From NCBI GenBank assembly GCA_046046455.1, contig JBJOJS010000023.1, forward strand, positions 17,774 through 81,773: DNA of 64,000 nt, given 5' to 3'. The first letter of the stretch is position 1; every line of letters begins with the position of its first letter. The translations under genes and the position numbers were made by a program. Positions 1 to 7,919 of the stretch are shown piece by piece. The DNA comes from Mxb001 sp046046455. Lineage in GTDB: Bacteria; Actinomycetota; Actinomycetes; S36-B12. Under the pieces are notes generated by a model. The model saw only the letters and a program-made list of their open reading frames with translations. It was not told the DNA's origin and did not search any database.

Positions 1-499
1 TCGTGTAATACGGCTCGACCCAGAAGACCCGGCGGTCCTTGCCCGCGAGGCGCATGAACCTGTCGATGTCCCAGGCCTTGGGTCCGCCGTCATTGGTCCC
101 GAGGTTCACGACGATGGTGTCCGGACCCGTCCTCAGGGCCTTCTTCCACCTGCTCACGTTCGTGGTTCCGACCGCGCGCTCCCCCGCCTTGACGAGGCCC
201 CTGCCGTTGACGACCTGCTGCAGCTTGATCCCATGCAGGCCGTAGACGACGAACTTCCCGTCGATCAGGGTCCCTTCAGCGCCATTCGTGTAGGCACCCG
301 GATAGAGGGCGTCCATCATCACGACGACGTGGGAGTCCCCCATGATCGTGTACTGCTCCGCTTCCGCACGTGGCTGGTCCGTGGCGAGAGCACGGCCCGA
401 GCCGAGACCGTCGGCATGGGCGGGAGCGAGGCCGGCTACGACCGCTGAGACTGCGAGGCCTACGGCAGCGAGGACCGGGACGACAGAGAAGCGCCGCAC
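1..499 (-). CDS. exported SGNH/GDSL-hydrolase-like protein (C-terminus outside window)
   Basis: The reading frame opens at a GTG at 499 and runs off the window edge, so about 166 N-terminal residues are seen. Residues 1-30 form a signal peptide (VRRF, then a hydrophobic run ending in APAHA). Block I of SGNH hydrolases appears as MGDSHVV near residue 50, and a block III-like NLGTNDGG follows near residue 140. This suggests an exported esterase, lipase or O-acetyl-modifying enzyme; GDSH in place of GDS[LF] is an atypical elbow, and the catalytic Asp/His block is not in view. A TATAGT box lies 6 nt before the GTG, so the gene is probably leaderless. It lies 87 bp downstream of galE on the same strand, separated by a tandem repeat. 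The family call is fairly safe; the substrate is unknown. Confidence 0.75.
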   Translation of the reverse strand, partial: MRRFSVVPVLAAVGLAVSAVVAGLAPAHADGLGSGRALATDQPRAEAEQYTIMGDSHVVVMMDALYPGAYTNGAEGTLIDGKFVVYGLHGIKLQQVVNGRGLVKAGERAVGTTNVSRWKKALRTGPDTIVVNLGTNDGGPKAWDIDRFMRLAGKDRRVFWVEPYYT

Positions 500-505
500 T
501 CCCGC

Positions 506-511
506 ACTATA
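506..511 (-). promoter_or_regulatory. -10 box TATAGT of leaderless SGNH-like gene
   Basis: Minus-strand TATAGT ends 6 nt before the GTG at 499, which places the transcription start at or next to the start codon. No Shine-Dalgarno sequence is needed or evident. Confidence 0.6.
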
Positions 512-542
512 GAGCGGCGCCCCCGCGTGATGCCTGCGATGC

Positions 543-590
543 GGCAGCGCAGGGTCATGGCAGCGCAGGGTCATGGCAGCGCAGGGTCAA
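543..590. repeat. three tandem copies of a 16-bp unit
   Basis: Copies at 543-558, 559-574 and 575-590 read ggcagcgcagggtcat, with only the last base differing in the third. The third copy runs into the galE stop codon (587-589). The array fills most of the galE to SGNH-like gene spacer. It looks like a minisatellite; no function is evident. Confidence 0.9.
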
Positions 591-1546
591 CGACGGGCGG
601 CGTACGCCGAGGTGACCATGTCGCGCAGGTCGCGCTGCGCACTCCAGTCCAGTTCAGACACGATGCGATCGACCGAGGCCACCAATTCGGGCGGATCGCC
701 CGCGCGCCGGGCCACGGCGACGGCACCGACGTCGTGGCCGACGACCTCGGATACGGCGTCCATGACCTCGAGGACGCTCGAGCCCACGCCGGTGCCGACA
801 TTGAAGACCGCGGCGACGTCACCGCGCTCGACGAGATCCGCGGCGGCGACATGCGCTGCAGCCAGGTCGCTCACGTGGATGTAGTCGCGCACGCAGGAGC
901 CGTCCGGAGTCGGGTAGTCGGTGCCGAAGACCTGCGGCGCATCACCGCGAGCCAGGGCGTCGAAGACCATGGGAATCAGGTTGTTGACGCTGGTGTCGCC
1001 GAGCTCGGGCGACCCGGCTCCCGCGACGTTGAAGTAGCGCAGGGACACCCAGGACAGCGGTGTGGAGTCCGCGCGCGCGACCGCTTCATCGCGCACCATC
1101 CACTCGCCGATCACCTTGGTCTCGCCGTACGGCGAGAGGGGAGCGAGCGGAGAGTCCTCGGAAATCGGCGACCACGGCGGCTCGCCGTACACGGCTGCGG
1201 AGGACGAATAGACCATGCACGGCGTAGACGCGTCAGCCATCGCCTGGAGGAGCGAGGTCATGCCGCCGACGTTCTCGCGGTAGTAGAGCAGCGGCTTCTC
1301 GACGGACTCGCCGACCGCCTTCTTGGCCGCGAGGTGGATCACGCCGGTGACGCCGTCGAGTGCATGCCGCACGGCATCGGTGTCGAGCACGGAGGCCTCC
1401 ACGAAGTCCGCGCCCTCCGGGATCCGTGCATGCAGACCGGTCGATAGGTCGTCGAGGATGGTCACCTCGCGGCCACTCGCCAGCAGATCGCGCGCGACAT
1501 GCGCGCCGATGTAGCCGGCTCCCCCGGTGAGCAGCCACCTCGTCAT
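587..1546 (-). CDS. galE: UDP-glucose 4-epimerase
   Basis: This 319-aa extended SDR enzyme interconverts UDP-glucose and UDP-galactose for exopolysaccharide or Leloir metabolism. The NAD-binding TGGAGYIG is at residues 7-14, DDLSTG follows beta-2, and the catalytic Ser (about 114-116) plus Y140-x3-K144 (YGETK) are present, as are the NVGTG and DYIHVSDLA segments of GalE. The ATG at 1546 gives MTRWLLTGG, with the Rossmann motif at the usual distance; the frame extends upstream but only into purC sequence. It starts 13 bp after the purC stop, so it is probably cotranscribed with purC, an unusual functional pairing. The family is certain; strict UDP-galactose specificity is inferred. Confidence 0.93.
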   Translation of the reverse strand: MTRWLLTGGAGYIGAHVARDLLASGREVTILDDLSTGLHARIPEGADFVEASVLDTDAVRHALDGVTGVIHLAAKKAVGESVEKPLLYYRENVGGMTSLLQAMADASTPCMVYSSSAAVYGEPPWSPISEDSPLAPLSPYGETKVIGEWMVRDEAVARADSTPLSWVSLRYFNVAGAGSPELGDTSVNNLIPMVFDALARGDAPQVFGTDYPTPDGSCVRDYIHVSDLAAAHVAAADLVERGDVAAVFNVGTGVGSSVLEVMDAVSEVVGHDVGAVAVARRAGDPPELVASVDRIVSELDWSAQRDLRDMVTSAYAARR

Positions 1547-1559
1547 CCGAAGCACCGCA

Positions 1560-2444
1560 TCATGCGAAGCGATCCCCGGTGAGCAGCTCGTATGCCTCGA
1601 CGTATTTGGCACGGGTCTTGTCGACGATCTCGTCGGGCAGCGGGGGCGGCGGATCGCCGGAGTCCTTGCTCCAGCCCGAGGCGGGCGAGGTGAGCCAGTC
1701 GCGCACGAACTGCTTGTCATACGACGGCTGGGGGTGCCCGGGCTCCCAGTGATCCGCGGGCCAGTAGCGCGAGGAGTCGGGGGTGAGCACCTCATCGCCC
1801 AGCACCATGCGCCCGGCATAGCGGCCCGCGCGCGCGATGCCGAACTCGAACTTCGTGTCGGCGAGGATCAGCCCGCGCTCCTCGGCGATCGCCGCCGCGC
1901 GGCGATAGACATCGAGCGACAGGCGCTTGAGATCCTGCGCCTCCTCCTGGCCGACGAGCACGATGGTCTCGTCGTAGGTGATGTTGACGTCGTGCTCGCC
2001 CATCGGAGCCTTGGTCGCCGGCGTGAAGATCGGCTTGGGCAGCTTCGAACCATCCTTGAGACCCGGCGGCAGGCCGTTGCCGCAGATGCTGCGCGTCGCG
2101 ACGTACTCAGCAAGACCCGAACCGGCGAGATAGCCGCGCACGACGCACTCGACGGGCACCATCTCCAGCGGCTCGCACAGCATGGCGCGGCCACGCACCG
2201 CCTTGGGCACCTGCGTGGACACGAGGTGGTTGGGCACCACGCCCTGCATCCGGTCGAACCACCACAGGCTGAGCTGAGTGAGGATGCGGCCCTTGTCGGG
2301 GATCTCGGTCGGGAGCACCCAGTCGTACGCCGAGATGCGATCCGACGCGATGAAGAGCAACTGACCGTTGGGTGCCTCGTAGAGGTCGCGCACCTTGCCC
2401 GAGTAGAGATGGCGATAGCCCTCGGGGAGGTCGTACTCGGACAC
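1560..2444 (-). CDS. purC: phosphoribosylaminoimidazole-succinocarboxamide synthase (SAICAR synthetase)
   Basis: The enzyme condenses CAIR with aspartate using ATP in step 8 (bacterial order) of de novo purine synthesis. The 294-aa length is standard. Diagnostic stretches are YSGKVRDLYE (nucleotide loop, residues 14-23), SDRISAYD, VECVVRGYLAGSG, APMGEHDVNI and LADTKFEFG. It starts with GTG at 2444, preceded at 6 nt by CAGGAT, which could be either a weak -10 of a leaderless message or a Shine-Dalgarno AGGA. It heads the purC-galE pair. purB and purD share its orientation but lie 24.8 kb away, beyond the exported-protein block. Confidence 0.97.
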   Translation of the reverse strand: MSEYDLPEGYRHLYSGKVRDLYEAPNGQLLFIASDRISAYDWVLPTEIPDKGRILTQLSLWWFDRMQGVVPNHLVSTQVPKAVRGRAMLCEPLEMVPVECVVRGYLAGSGLAEYVATRSICGNGLPPGLKDGSKLPKPIFTPATKAPMGEHDVNITYDETIVLVGQEEAQDLKRLSLDVYRRAAAIAEERGLILADTKFEFGIARAGRYAGRMVLGDEVLTPDSSRYWPADHWEPGHPQPSYDKQFVRDWLTSPASGWSKDSGDPPPPLPDEIVDKTRAKYVEAYELLTGDRFA

Positions 2445-2475
2445 GCGCGCATCCTGTCAGAGCCGGGGCGGCCGC

Positions 2476-2495
2476 CCGATGTTCGGGTAACTCGC
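2476..2495. promoter_or_regulatory. candidate regulator-binding element, copy 1 (TTCGGGTAACTCGC)
   Basis: The core at 2482-2495 lies -57 to -44 from the response-regulator start codon. The same core occurs at the same offset before the RHS genes at 11717 and 22691. Here it also forms the inverted repeat CCCGA-tgt-TCGGG (2475-2487). No -35 hexamer is visible for the promoter, consistent with activator dependence. Confidence 0.55.
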
Positions 2496-2525
2496 TTCTG
2501 TCCCTCAAGCACGGGACGCCGCATC

Positions 2526-2531
2526 TAGGGT
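2526..2531 (+). promoter_or_regulatory. -10 box TAGGGT of response-regulator gene
   Basis: TAGGGT ends 7 nt before the GTG at 2539, the pattern of a leaderless actinobacterial promoter. It supports the chosen start. Confidence 0.6.
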
Positions 2532-2538
2532 AATCCCC

Positions 2539-3225
2539 GTGGAGTCCCACCTGGATCCCGCCGACGAGTGGGCCCGCCGGGTCCTCATCGTCGATGACGA
2601 TGCCTTCATCAGCAGCCTGGTCACCGAGCTGGTCGCCGGCGCGGGCTTCACGCCCTATGTGGCACACACGGCGCATGAGGCGCTCCGCGTCGCGGACGAC
2701 GTCGATCCGGACGCAGCGATCCTCGACATCGAGCTCGGTCCGGGTCCCAATGGCTTCGACCTCGCAGACGCGCTCCTGGCGCGCATGCCGCACCTGGCCA
2801 TCGTCTTCCTCACCCAGGTCGCCGGGCCCGACCTCGTCAATCGCACCGTCTCCATCCCGACGCAAGCGGCGTACCTCGTGAAGCGCGATTTGGGCGACGC
2901 CCAGGCGATCGTGCGCGCACTCGAACACGTGCTGCGCGACGGAGATCCACGGCCGGACTTCCGCGCGGACGAGCAGCGCAATGACCCTCTCACCCTGCTG
3001 ACACCCCAGCAGCTCGAGACCCTGCGACTCGTGGCCGAGGGACTGAGCAACGAGGAGATCTCCGTCCGTCGCGAGACCTCCGTGCGCGCCGTCGAGGCGA
3101 TGGTGAGTCGCGTCTTCACGATCCTCGAGGTCAACAACGACCACCGCATCAATCCGCGCGTCGCTGCGACACGTCTCTACCTCGAGCACGGGGCATCTCC
3201 TCTGGCAGCGGAGGAGTCGGCCTGA
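2539..3225 (+). CDS. LuxR/NarL-type response regulator
   Basis: This 228-aa protein has an N-terminal receiver domain (about residues 14-120) and a C-terminal LuxR-type helix-turn-helix (about 150-215; LTPQQLETLRLVAEGLSNEE, then a recognition-helix region). The acidic pocket D19-D21, phosphoacceptor D63 (ILDIEL), switch T92 (VFLT) and K115 are all present, so it should be phosphorylatable. The start is a GTG placed by a TAGGGT box 7 nt upstream. Its stop overlaps the kinase start by one base (TGATG), so the pair is translationally coupled. The element at 2476-2495 recurs upstream of the RHS lipoprotein genes, which suggests autoregulation and control of that block; the targets are inferred. 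Confidence 0.92.
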   Translation: MESHLDPADEWARRVLIVDDDAFISSLVTELVAGAGFTPYVAHTAHEALRVADDVDPDAAILDIELGPGPNGFDLADALLARMPHLAIVFLTQVAGPDLVNRTVSIPTQAAYLVKRDLGDAQAIVRALEHVLRDGDPRPDFRADEQRNDPLTLLTPQQLETLRLVAEGLSNEEISVRRETSVRAVEAMVSRVFTILEVNNDHRINPRVAATRLYLEHGASPLAAEESA

Positions 3226-5066
3226 TGGTCGAGCAGCAGGCGAACTCGGTGCTGGATCGCATCGGCGGTCCCTACGCCGTCACCGTGCGGGGGTTGCTCG
3301 TCATCCTGCTGCCGTCGATCCTGCCCAATGTCGTGTACGACTCGGCGACGAGCGGGGGTTCCCCGTTGGCATGGGGGCTGGTGGGGCTCGCCGGCACCGG
3401 GATAGGCGGTCTCGTCTACCTCGTCCTCGGCGCGATCTTCCTGCCTCAGCGACCGCGCCGCTCGCGACCGGTCACGGCGTTCATCGTCTTCGGCCTGGCG
3501 GGCGTGACCCGGGGTGCGGTCATCGCGTTTCTCAGCTTCTCGACGGGGCTGGCAACCCAGCCACTGTGGACCTTCCGCATCGTGGGCGCCACGGTGCTGG
3601 GCATCTGCTGGTTCGCCCTCGCGGCGATCATCGTGGATGCATGGAGTCGCAATCAGGTGGTGATCTACGAACTGCAGGCACGGCAGCAGTCAGCCTCGAT
3701 CCAGCGGGCTCACGCAGAGGCAACCCTGCGGCAGGTGCGTGAGAGCATCAGCGACGCGCTCCTGTCCCGGATGATCGCGATCACCTCCACGCTCGCTTCC
3801 GTTGCTCAGCACGGCAGTGATCCCCAGGTGGCTCGACGAGTCGCGTCGGAGATGCACGCCACGGTCAAGGACGTCGTACGACCCTTGAGTCACACCCTCG
3901 CCCTCGCCACGCCAGTCGTGGTCCAGATGGGCGTGCCCGCCGAGTCGCTTGGTCAGCGGTCGAGGCGATGGCTGCGATCGGTGACACGTGACGCACTGAC
4001 CATCGACCCCTATCACCCCATGATCACCGCGCTGGTGGTCACGCCCTCCGCCATCCCCGGAGCCATTCGCGCCTATGGAGTCGTGCCGGGGCTCCTGGGG
4101 GCGGCGACCATCGGTGCCTTCACGTGGGTGATCCTCAACAGCGCCCGCACCCTCCATGCGCGCCGGACGGCGCCACTGGGCCGCTGGTCGTGGGTGCCCG
4201 CCGTCGTCACCTACCTGCTCGTCGGCGCTGCGTGCTCGCTGGTGCCTGTGGCGGCGCAGTTGATCCGAGGGGGCACGTGGATCGAAGGGTGGGCCTCCGG
4301 CGGTCAGGTGCTCTTCATCCTCACCCCGATCGCCGCCCTCGGCGCTGCTGTCGTCGCCGCTGAGGATCGCCGTCGCACTCTCGGCGAGCGCGAACTTCAG
4401 GCAGCGGTGACCCAGGCTGAGTGGTCGACGCATCGGGTACAGCAGGAGGCGTGGGCGGCGAACCGCCTCCTCGCGCGCGAACTCCACGGCGGCGTCCAGT
4501 CCGAACTCACCGCCGCCGCACTGCGCCTCGAAGCGTGGTCGCGCAAGCCCGACCCGCAGACACTGGACGCGGTGCTCGACCAAGTGCGCCATGCCGTGGA
4601 TCGCGTCAATGACCTGACGTCACGCGGGGTCGAGCCACCGCCGGTCGATGTGCGTCGCGCGCTCGACTCCATCTGCGACGTGTGGATCTCGCTCACCCGC
4701 ATCGACATCGATCTGCACCCGGATGTCGCCCTGACGCTCGAGCAGGACCAAGCGGCCGCTGTCACGGTCATCGAGGTCGTCCGTGAGTGCCTGGGCAACT
4801 CCATCCGCCACGGCCGGGCTTCGCAGGTGACGATCGAGGTGGCATTGGTCGCCGGAGGAGCAGCCGGCGACGCCGTCCACCTTGTCGTCGCCGACAACGG
4901 CGTGGGCAGCAGCTCAGCGGCAGTCCCCGGCCTGGGTTCGCAGCTCCTCGATCAGATCTGCCTCCGGTGGACGCGCACGTCCACCCGCCCGGGTACGCGC
5001 GTCGACGCCGTGGTCACGCTCGCAAGCGAGCCTCCCGCGGCGCTGGCGGATAACGTCAGCGCATGA
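3225..5066 (+). CDS. membrane sensor histidine kinase, NarL-family (HisKA_3-like)
   Basis: The protein has 613 aa. Two membrane blocks (about residues 15-135 and 265-390, several helices each) flank a cytoplasmic stretch with coiled-coil character (about 145-190). The dimerisation/phosphoacceptor helix reads LARELHGGVQSEL with H421, followed by an ATPase domain with an N-box-like ECLGNSIRHG and the G1 box ADNGVGSS. The residue after the phospho-His is Gly rather than the usual Asp/Glu of this family, so catalysis or phosphatase activity may differ. It is coupled to the upstream response regulator and overlaps the downstream protease start by 4 bp (ATGA). The sensed signal is unknown; with the second membrane block so near the kinase core, sensing within or at the membrane is plausible. 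Confidence 0.85.
   Translation: MVEQQANSVLDRIGGPYAVTVRGLLVILLPSILPNVVYDSATSGGSPLAWGLVGLAGTGIGGLVYLVLGAIFLPQRPRRSRPVTAFIVFGLAGVTRGAVIAFLSFSTGLATQPLWTFRIVGATVLGICWFALAAIIVDAWSRNQVVIYELQARQQSASIQRAHAEATLRQVRESISDALLSRMIAITSTLASVAQHGSDPQVARRVASEMHATVKDVVRPLSHTLALATPVVVQMGVPAESLGQRSRRWLRSVTRDALTIDPYHPMITALVVTPSAIPGAIRAYGVVPGLLGAATIGAFTWVILNSARTLHARRTAPLGRWSWVPAVVTYLLVGAACSLVPVAAQLIRGGTWIEGWASGGQVLFILTPIAALGAAVVAAEDRRRTLGERELQAAVTQAEWSTHRVQQEAWAANRLLARELHGGVQSELTAAALRLEAWSRKPDPQTLDAVLDQVRHAVDRVNDLTSRGVEPPPVDVRRALDSICDVWISLTRIDIDLHPDVALTLEQDQAAAVTVIEVVRECLGNSIRHGRASQVTIEVALVAGGAAGDAVHLVVADNGVGSSSAAVPGLGSQLLDQICLRWTRTSTRPGTRVDAVVTLASEPPAALADNVSA
5051..5056 (+). promoter_or_regulatory. possible internal -10 box TAACGT for the subtilase gene
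   Basis: TAACGT lies 6 nt before the ATG at 5063, inside the 3' end of the kinase gene. It matches the leaderless pattern of other genes here and could uncouple protease expression from the two-component operon. Confidence 0.4.
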
Positions 5067-6457
5067 AGCGCGCCGCCGGACTGCTGCTCGGAGCCCTCGT
5101 GCTCGCGGCGTGCGGACCCAGCGCAACGCTGGATGAAGGCGTGCGCACGGACGCCTCCGCGACGCTCCAGCCGGGGGACGATCTCTTCGTCGTGCAGTTC
5201 CAGGCCGAGGCCGATCTCACCGGCGTGGACCAGATCGAGGACTGGGATGAGCGCGGTCGCGTCGTGATGGAGCGCCTCCAGGAGACAGCGGCGGCATCCC
5301 AGGCAGACGCCATCGCCGCTGCCGAGGCAGCGGGTGCGCGCTACGTGTCGCTGTGGATCTCCAACTCCCTCGTCTTCGCCGGGATGCCGGAACTCGGCCC
5401 CGAGCTCGCCGCCCTGCCGGGAGTCATGAAGGTCTGGCAGGAGGAGACGCCGACCGGCATCGACGACCCGGAGTCATCATCGCCGCCGTTTCCCGAGCCG
5501 GGCGACGGAGGCTGGGAGGTAGCCGCACTCGGAGTGCCCGAGCTCCATGCCGAGGGCATCGACGGATCCGGGGTCACCATCGGGATCATCGACACCGGTG
5601 TGGCCTTCCAGCACGAGGCGCTCGCGAGCGGATACCGCGGTCGCGACGGGAATCACGATTACGACTGGTGGAGTCCGCTTCGGACCTACCGCACGGAGCC
5701 GGTCGACATCGCCGGCCACGGCACCGCCGTAGCCGGTCTCGCTGTCGGAGACGTCATCGGCGTCGCCACGGGCGCTGACTGGATCGCGGGTATCGCGTGC
5801 AGCGAGGGCGGCTGCCCGATGAGCGGCGTCGTGCACGCGATGCAGTTCATGCTGGCTCCCACGACGCTGGACGAGCGCGATCCCCGGCCTGACCTGCGTC
5901 CCCAGGTGGTCAACTCCTCCTGGGTGCGCGCATCCGACGATGAACCCATGCGCCGCGCGAGCAAGGCACTCACCGCTGCAGGGATCGTCGAGGTCTACGC
6001 CGCGGGCAATGACGGCCCCGCCTGCGACACCGCGAGCCCTGTCGGACACGGCGACAACACCTTCATCAGCGTCGGTGCCACGCGCGAGGACGGCTCGCTC
6101 GCCGACTTCTCCTCGCGAGGTCCCGCCACCGATGGCGGCATCGCCCCCGACATCGTCGCACCCGGGGATAACGTCGTGACTGCCACGATGGACGGCACCT
6201 ACCAGTCGATCTCCGGCACGTCCTTTGCCGCGCCCCTGGTCGCCGGTGTCGTCGCCCTCATGCTGGAGGCGAATCCCGAGCTCATCGGCCAGCCCGAGGA
6301 AGTCCTGCGCATTCTGCGCTCAACCGCGCGGGGCATGCCGGATGACCAGTGCGGCGGGCCACCCGATGCCATCGATGGCGTGCCCAATGACGCGACCGGC
6401 TGGGGCTTCGTCCAAGCCGCGGAAGCGGTCGAGGCCGCTCGGACCTGGCAGCGCTAG
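5063..6457 (+). CDS. subtilisin-like serine protease (S8), lipoprotein
   Basis: This 464-aa protein starts MKRAAGLLLGALVLAAC, with lipobox LAAC, so it is predicted to be lipid-anchored outside the membrane. The catalytic triad is complete: D177 (IIDTGV), H219 (AGHGTAVAG) and S387 (SGTSFAAP), with oxyanion N316 (AAGNDGP). Residues 40-150 form a propeptide-like region (about 41-125, with an inhibitor-like V-F/V-W pattern) and an acidic linker. Length and order match secreted actinobacterial subtilases. It is third in the two-component operon, overlapping the kinase by 4 bp, so it may process surface proteins under the same signal; the RHS lipoproteins are candidate substrates (inference). Its stop overlaps the stop of the convergent gene by 4 bp. 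Confidence 0.92.
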   Translation: MKRAAGLLLGALVLAACGPSATLDEGVRTDASATLQPGDDLFVVQFQAEADLTGVDQIEDWDERGRVVMERLQETAAASQADAIAAAEAAGARYVSLWISNSLVFAGMPELGPELAALPGVMKVWQEETPTGIDDPESSSPPFPEPGDGGWEVAALGVPELHAEGIDGSGVTIGIIDTGVAFQHEALASGYRGRDGNHDYDWWSPLRTYRTEPVDIAGHGTAVAGLAVGDVIGVATGADWIAGIACSEGGCPMSGVVHAMQFMLAPTTLDERDPRPDLRPQVVNSSWVRASDDEPMRRASKALTAAGIVEVYAAGNDGPACDTASPVGHGDNTFISVGATREDGSLADFSSRGPATDGGIAPDIVAPGDNVVTATMDGTYQSISGTSFAAPLVAGVVALMLEANPELIGQPEEVLRILRSTARGMPDDQCGGPPDAIDGVPNDATGWGFVQAAEAVEAARTWQR

Positions 6458-7917
6458 CGACTCGACGTGCTGGTCGGCACGTAGGGGCACGTGAGGTTGC
6501 CGGGCCGCTCCAGGCGCATGAGATACGTCGTCACCGCGTCATTGACGCAGCGCGAGGGTGTGATGCCGTAGAGCACGTGACCGACTCCCTCGTAGGTGAT
6601 CAATGACGAGCCCGTGAAATAGGTCGCCATCTCGCGCGCCCACACCCACGGCGTCGCTGGATCACCCGTCGCATTGAGCACGATCGGGGGCGTCGCCAGG
6701 CGCAGCGGTCGCGTGAGTCTCGTCACGGGATGGTCGAAGGCGGGCACGCCCGCGCACCAGCTGAGCCAGGTGAGGGTCAACTGCCCGGCTCGGGCGGAGC
6801 CGATCGCGGCACTTCCGCTTGCCCACGCGGCGGCCTGCTCCGTGGTCGGCCGATCGGTGAAGTCACCGCACATCACGAATCGCCTTGCGTAGAACGATCC
6901 GTAGTCGACATCGGCCCGGGCTGCCCGGGGCAGCCCGAAGAGGGCGGCGTACGCCTCGTCGATCGCTGCAATGGCGTCGGGGATCAGCGCCTGGGATGCC
7001 GCCGCGCTGAACATCACGCCGAGGAACGAGGCACGGGTGACCTCACGGCCCTCGGCATCGATGTAGGTGCGATTGTTGAGTGCGGAGATCACGCGATACA
7101 TGCGCGTGCCGTGGACTCGTCCGATACTCGCGGCCAGCATGTCGAGTGCTGCCTGATGAGACGCGCCGCTCACGGCGGCCAACTCACGGAGCGAGGAGTT
7201 GGGCTGCACCGATCCGTCGAGCACGGTCGCGCGCAGGCGCTCGGGGTAGCGCTGTGCGTAGACCAAGCCGACGCGGGTGCCGTAGCTCATGCCCCAGTAG
7301 GTCCACTTCGCTATGCCGAGCTCGCGGCGCAGGGCATCGAGATCGCGGACGACGAACTCCGTGCCGAGGTACGGCGCGATGTCACGATTGGCCTCGAAGC
7401 ATTGGCTGTTGGCCGCCGCGTTCTGGCTGAGGAACTCCTCCGTCACCGTCGGCCAGTCGATGGGGCCGGTCGTGGGGATGTCAGCGAGCGACGGAGGCAG
7501 GGTCGTGCAGTCGGTCGGGATCGGTCGACTGAGGCCGATGCCGCGTGGATCCCAGAGCACGATGTCGAAATGCCGCTTCACCCGCTGGGGCAGCGCGGAC
7601 ATCACTGTGTTGACGACGAGGAGCGATGACGATCCGGGTCCGCCTGGGTTGAGCGTCAGGGTGCCCCGTCGCTCTCCGTCTGCGCGGTGCACGGCGAAGG
7701 CGATCTCCGCGCTATCGGGGTTGCTCCGGTCGAACCAGTCCATCGGCACCGTGAGAGTGCCGCACCGCCAACCCTTGAGGTCCGGAAGCGGGCAGGGTCC
7801 CCATTCCACGCCGGTGCGCGCGGACGCGCGGGCCGGCTCGTGAGCGACGGCGGGTCCGACGAGTGCGGCCGAGCCGATGGCGAGCGCGGCTGCGGCCGCG
7901 AGAAGGCGTCTGTGCAT
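6454..7917 (-). CDS. secreted alpha/beta hydrolase, tripeptidyl-aminopeptidase-like (S33)
   Basis: The protein has 487 aa. A signal peptide (MHRRLLAAAAALAIGSAAL ending near AVAHEP) precedes an alpha/beta-hydrolase fold of the Streptomyces Tap/SlpD type. NPGGPGSSS (about 90-98) is the oxyanion loop, GMSYGTRVG carries nucleophile S211, and the late GDPATP Asp and GVGHVLYG His complete the triad in a TAP C-terminal domain. Such enzymes remove N-terminal tripeptides from, or trim, exported proteins. It is the last gene of the operon 11618 to 6454 and begins 2 bp after the BBE gene stop. It could act on exported partners of the operon; the substrate is unknown. Confidence 0.88.
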   Translation of the reverse strand: MHRRLLAAAAALAIGSAALVGPAVAHEPARASARTGVEWGPCPLPDLKGWRCGTLTVPMDWFDRSNPDSAEIAFAVHRADGERRGTLTLNPGGPGSSSLLVVNTVMSALPQRVKRHFDIVLWDPRGIGLSRPIPTDCTTLPPSLADIPTTGPIDWPTVTEEFLSQNAAANSQCFEANRDIAPYLGTEFVVRDLDALRRELGIAKWTYWGMSYGTRVGLVYAQRYPERLRATVLDGSVQPNSSLRELAAVSGASHQAALDMLAASIGRVHGTRMYRVISALNNRTYIDAEGREVTRASFLGVMFSAAASQALIPDAIAAIDEAYAALFGLPRAARADVDYGSFYARRFVMCGDFTDRPTTEQAAAWASGSAAIGSARAGQLTLTWLSWCAGVPAFDHPVTRLTRPLRLATPPIVLNATGDPATPWVWAREMATYFTGSSLITYEGVGHVLYGITPSRCVNDAVTTYLMRLERPGNLTCPYVPTSTSSR

Positions 7918-7919
7918 GG

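Noticed and set aside
543..590. CRISPR array
   Set aside because: The 16-bp units are contiguous with no spacers.
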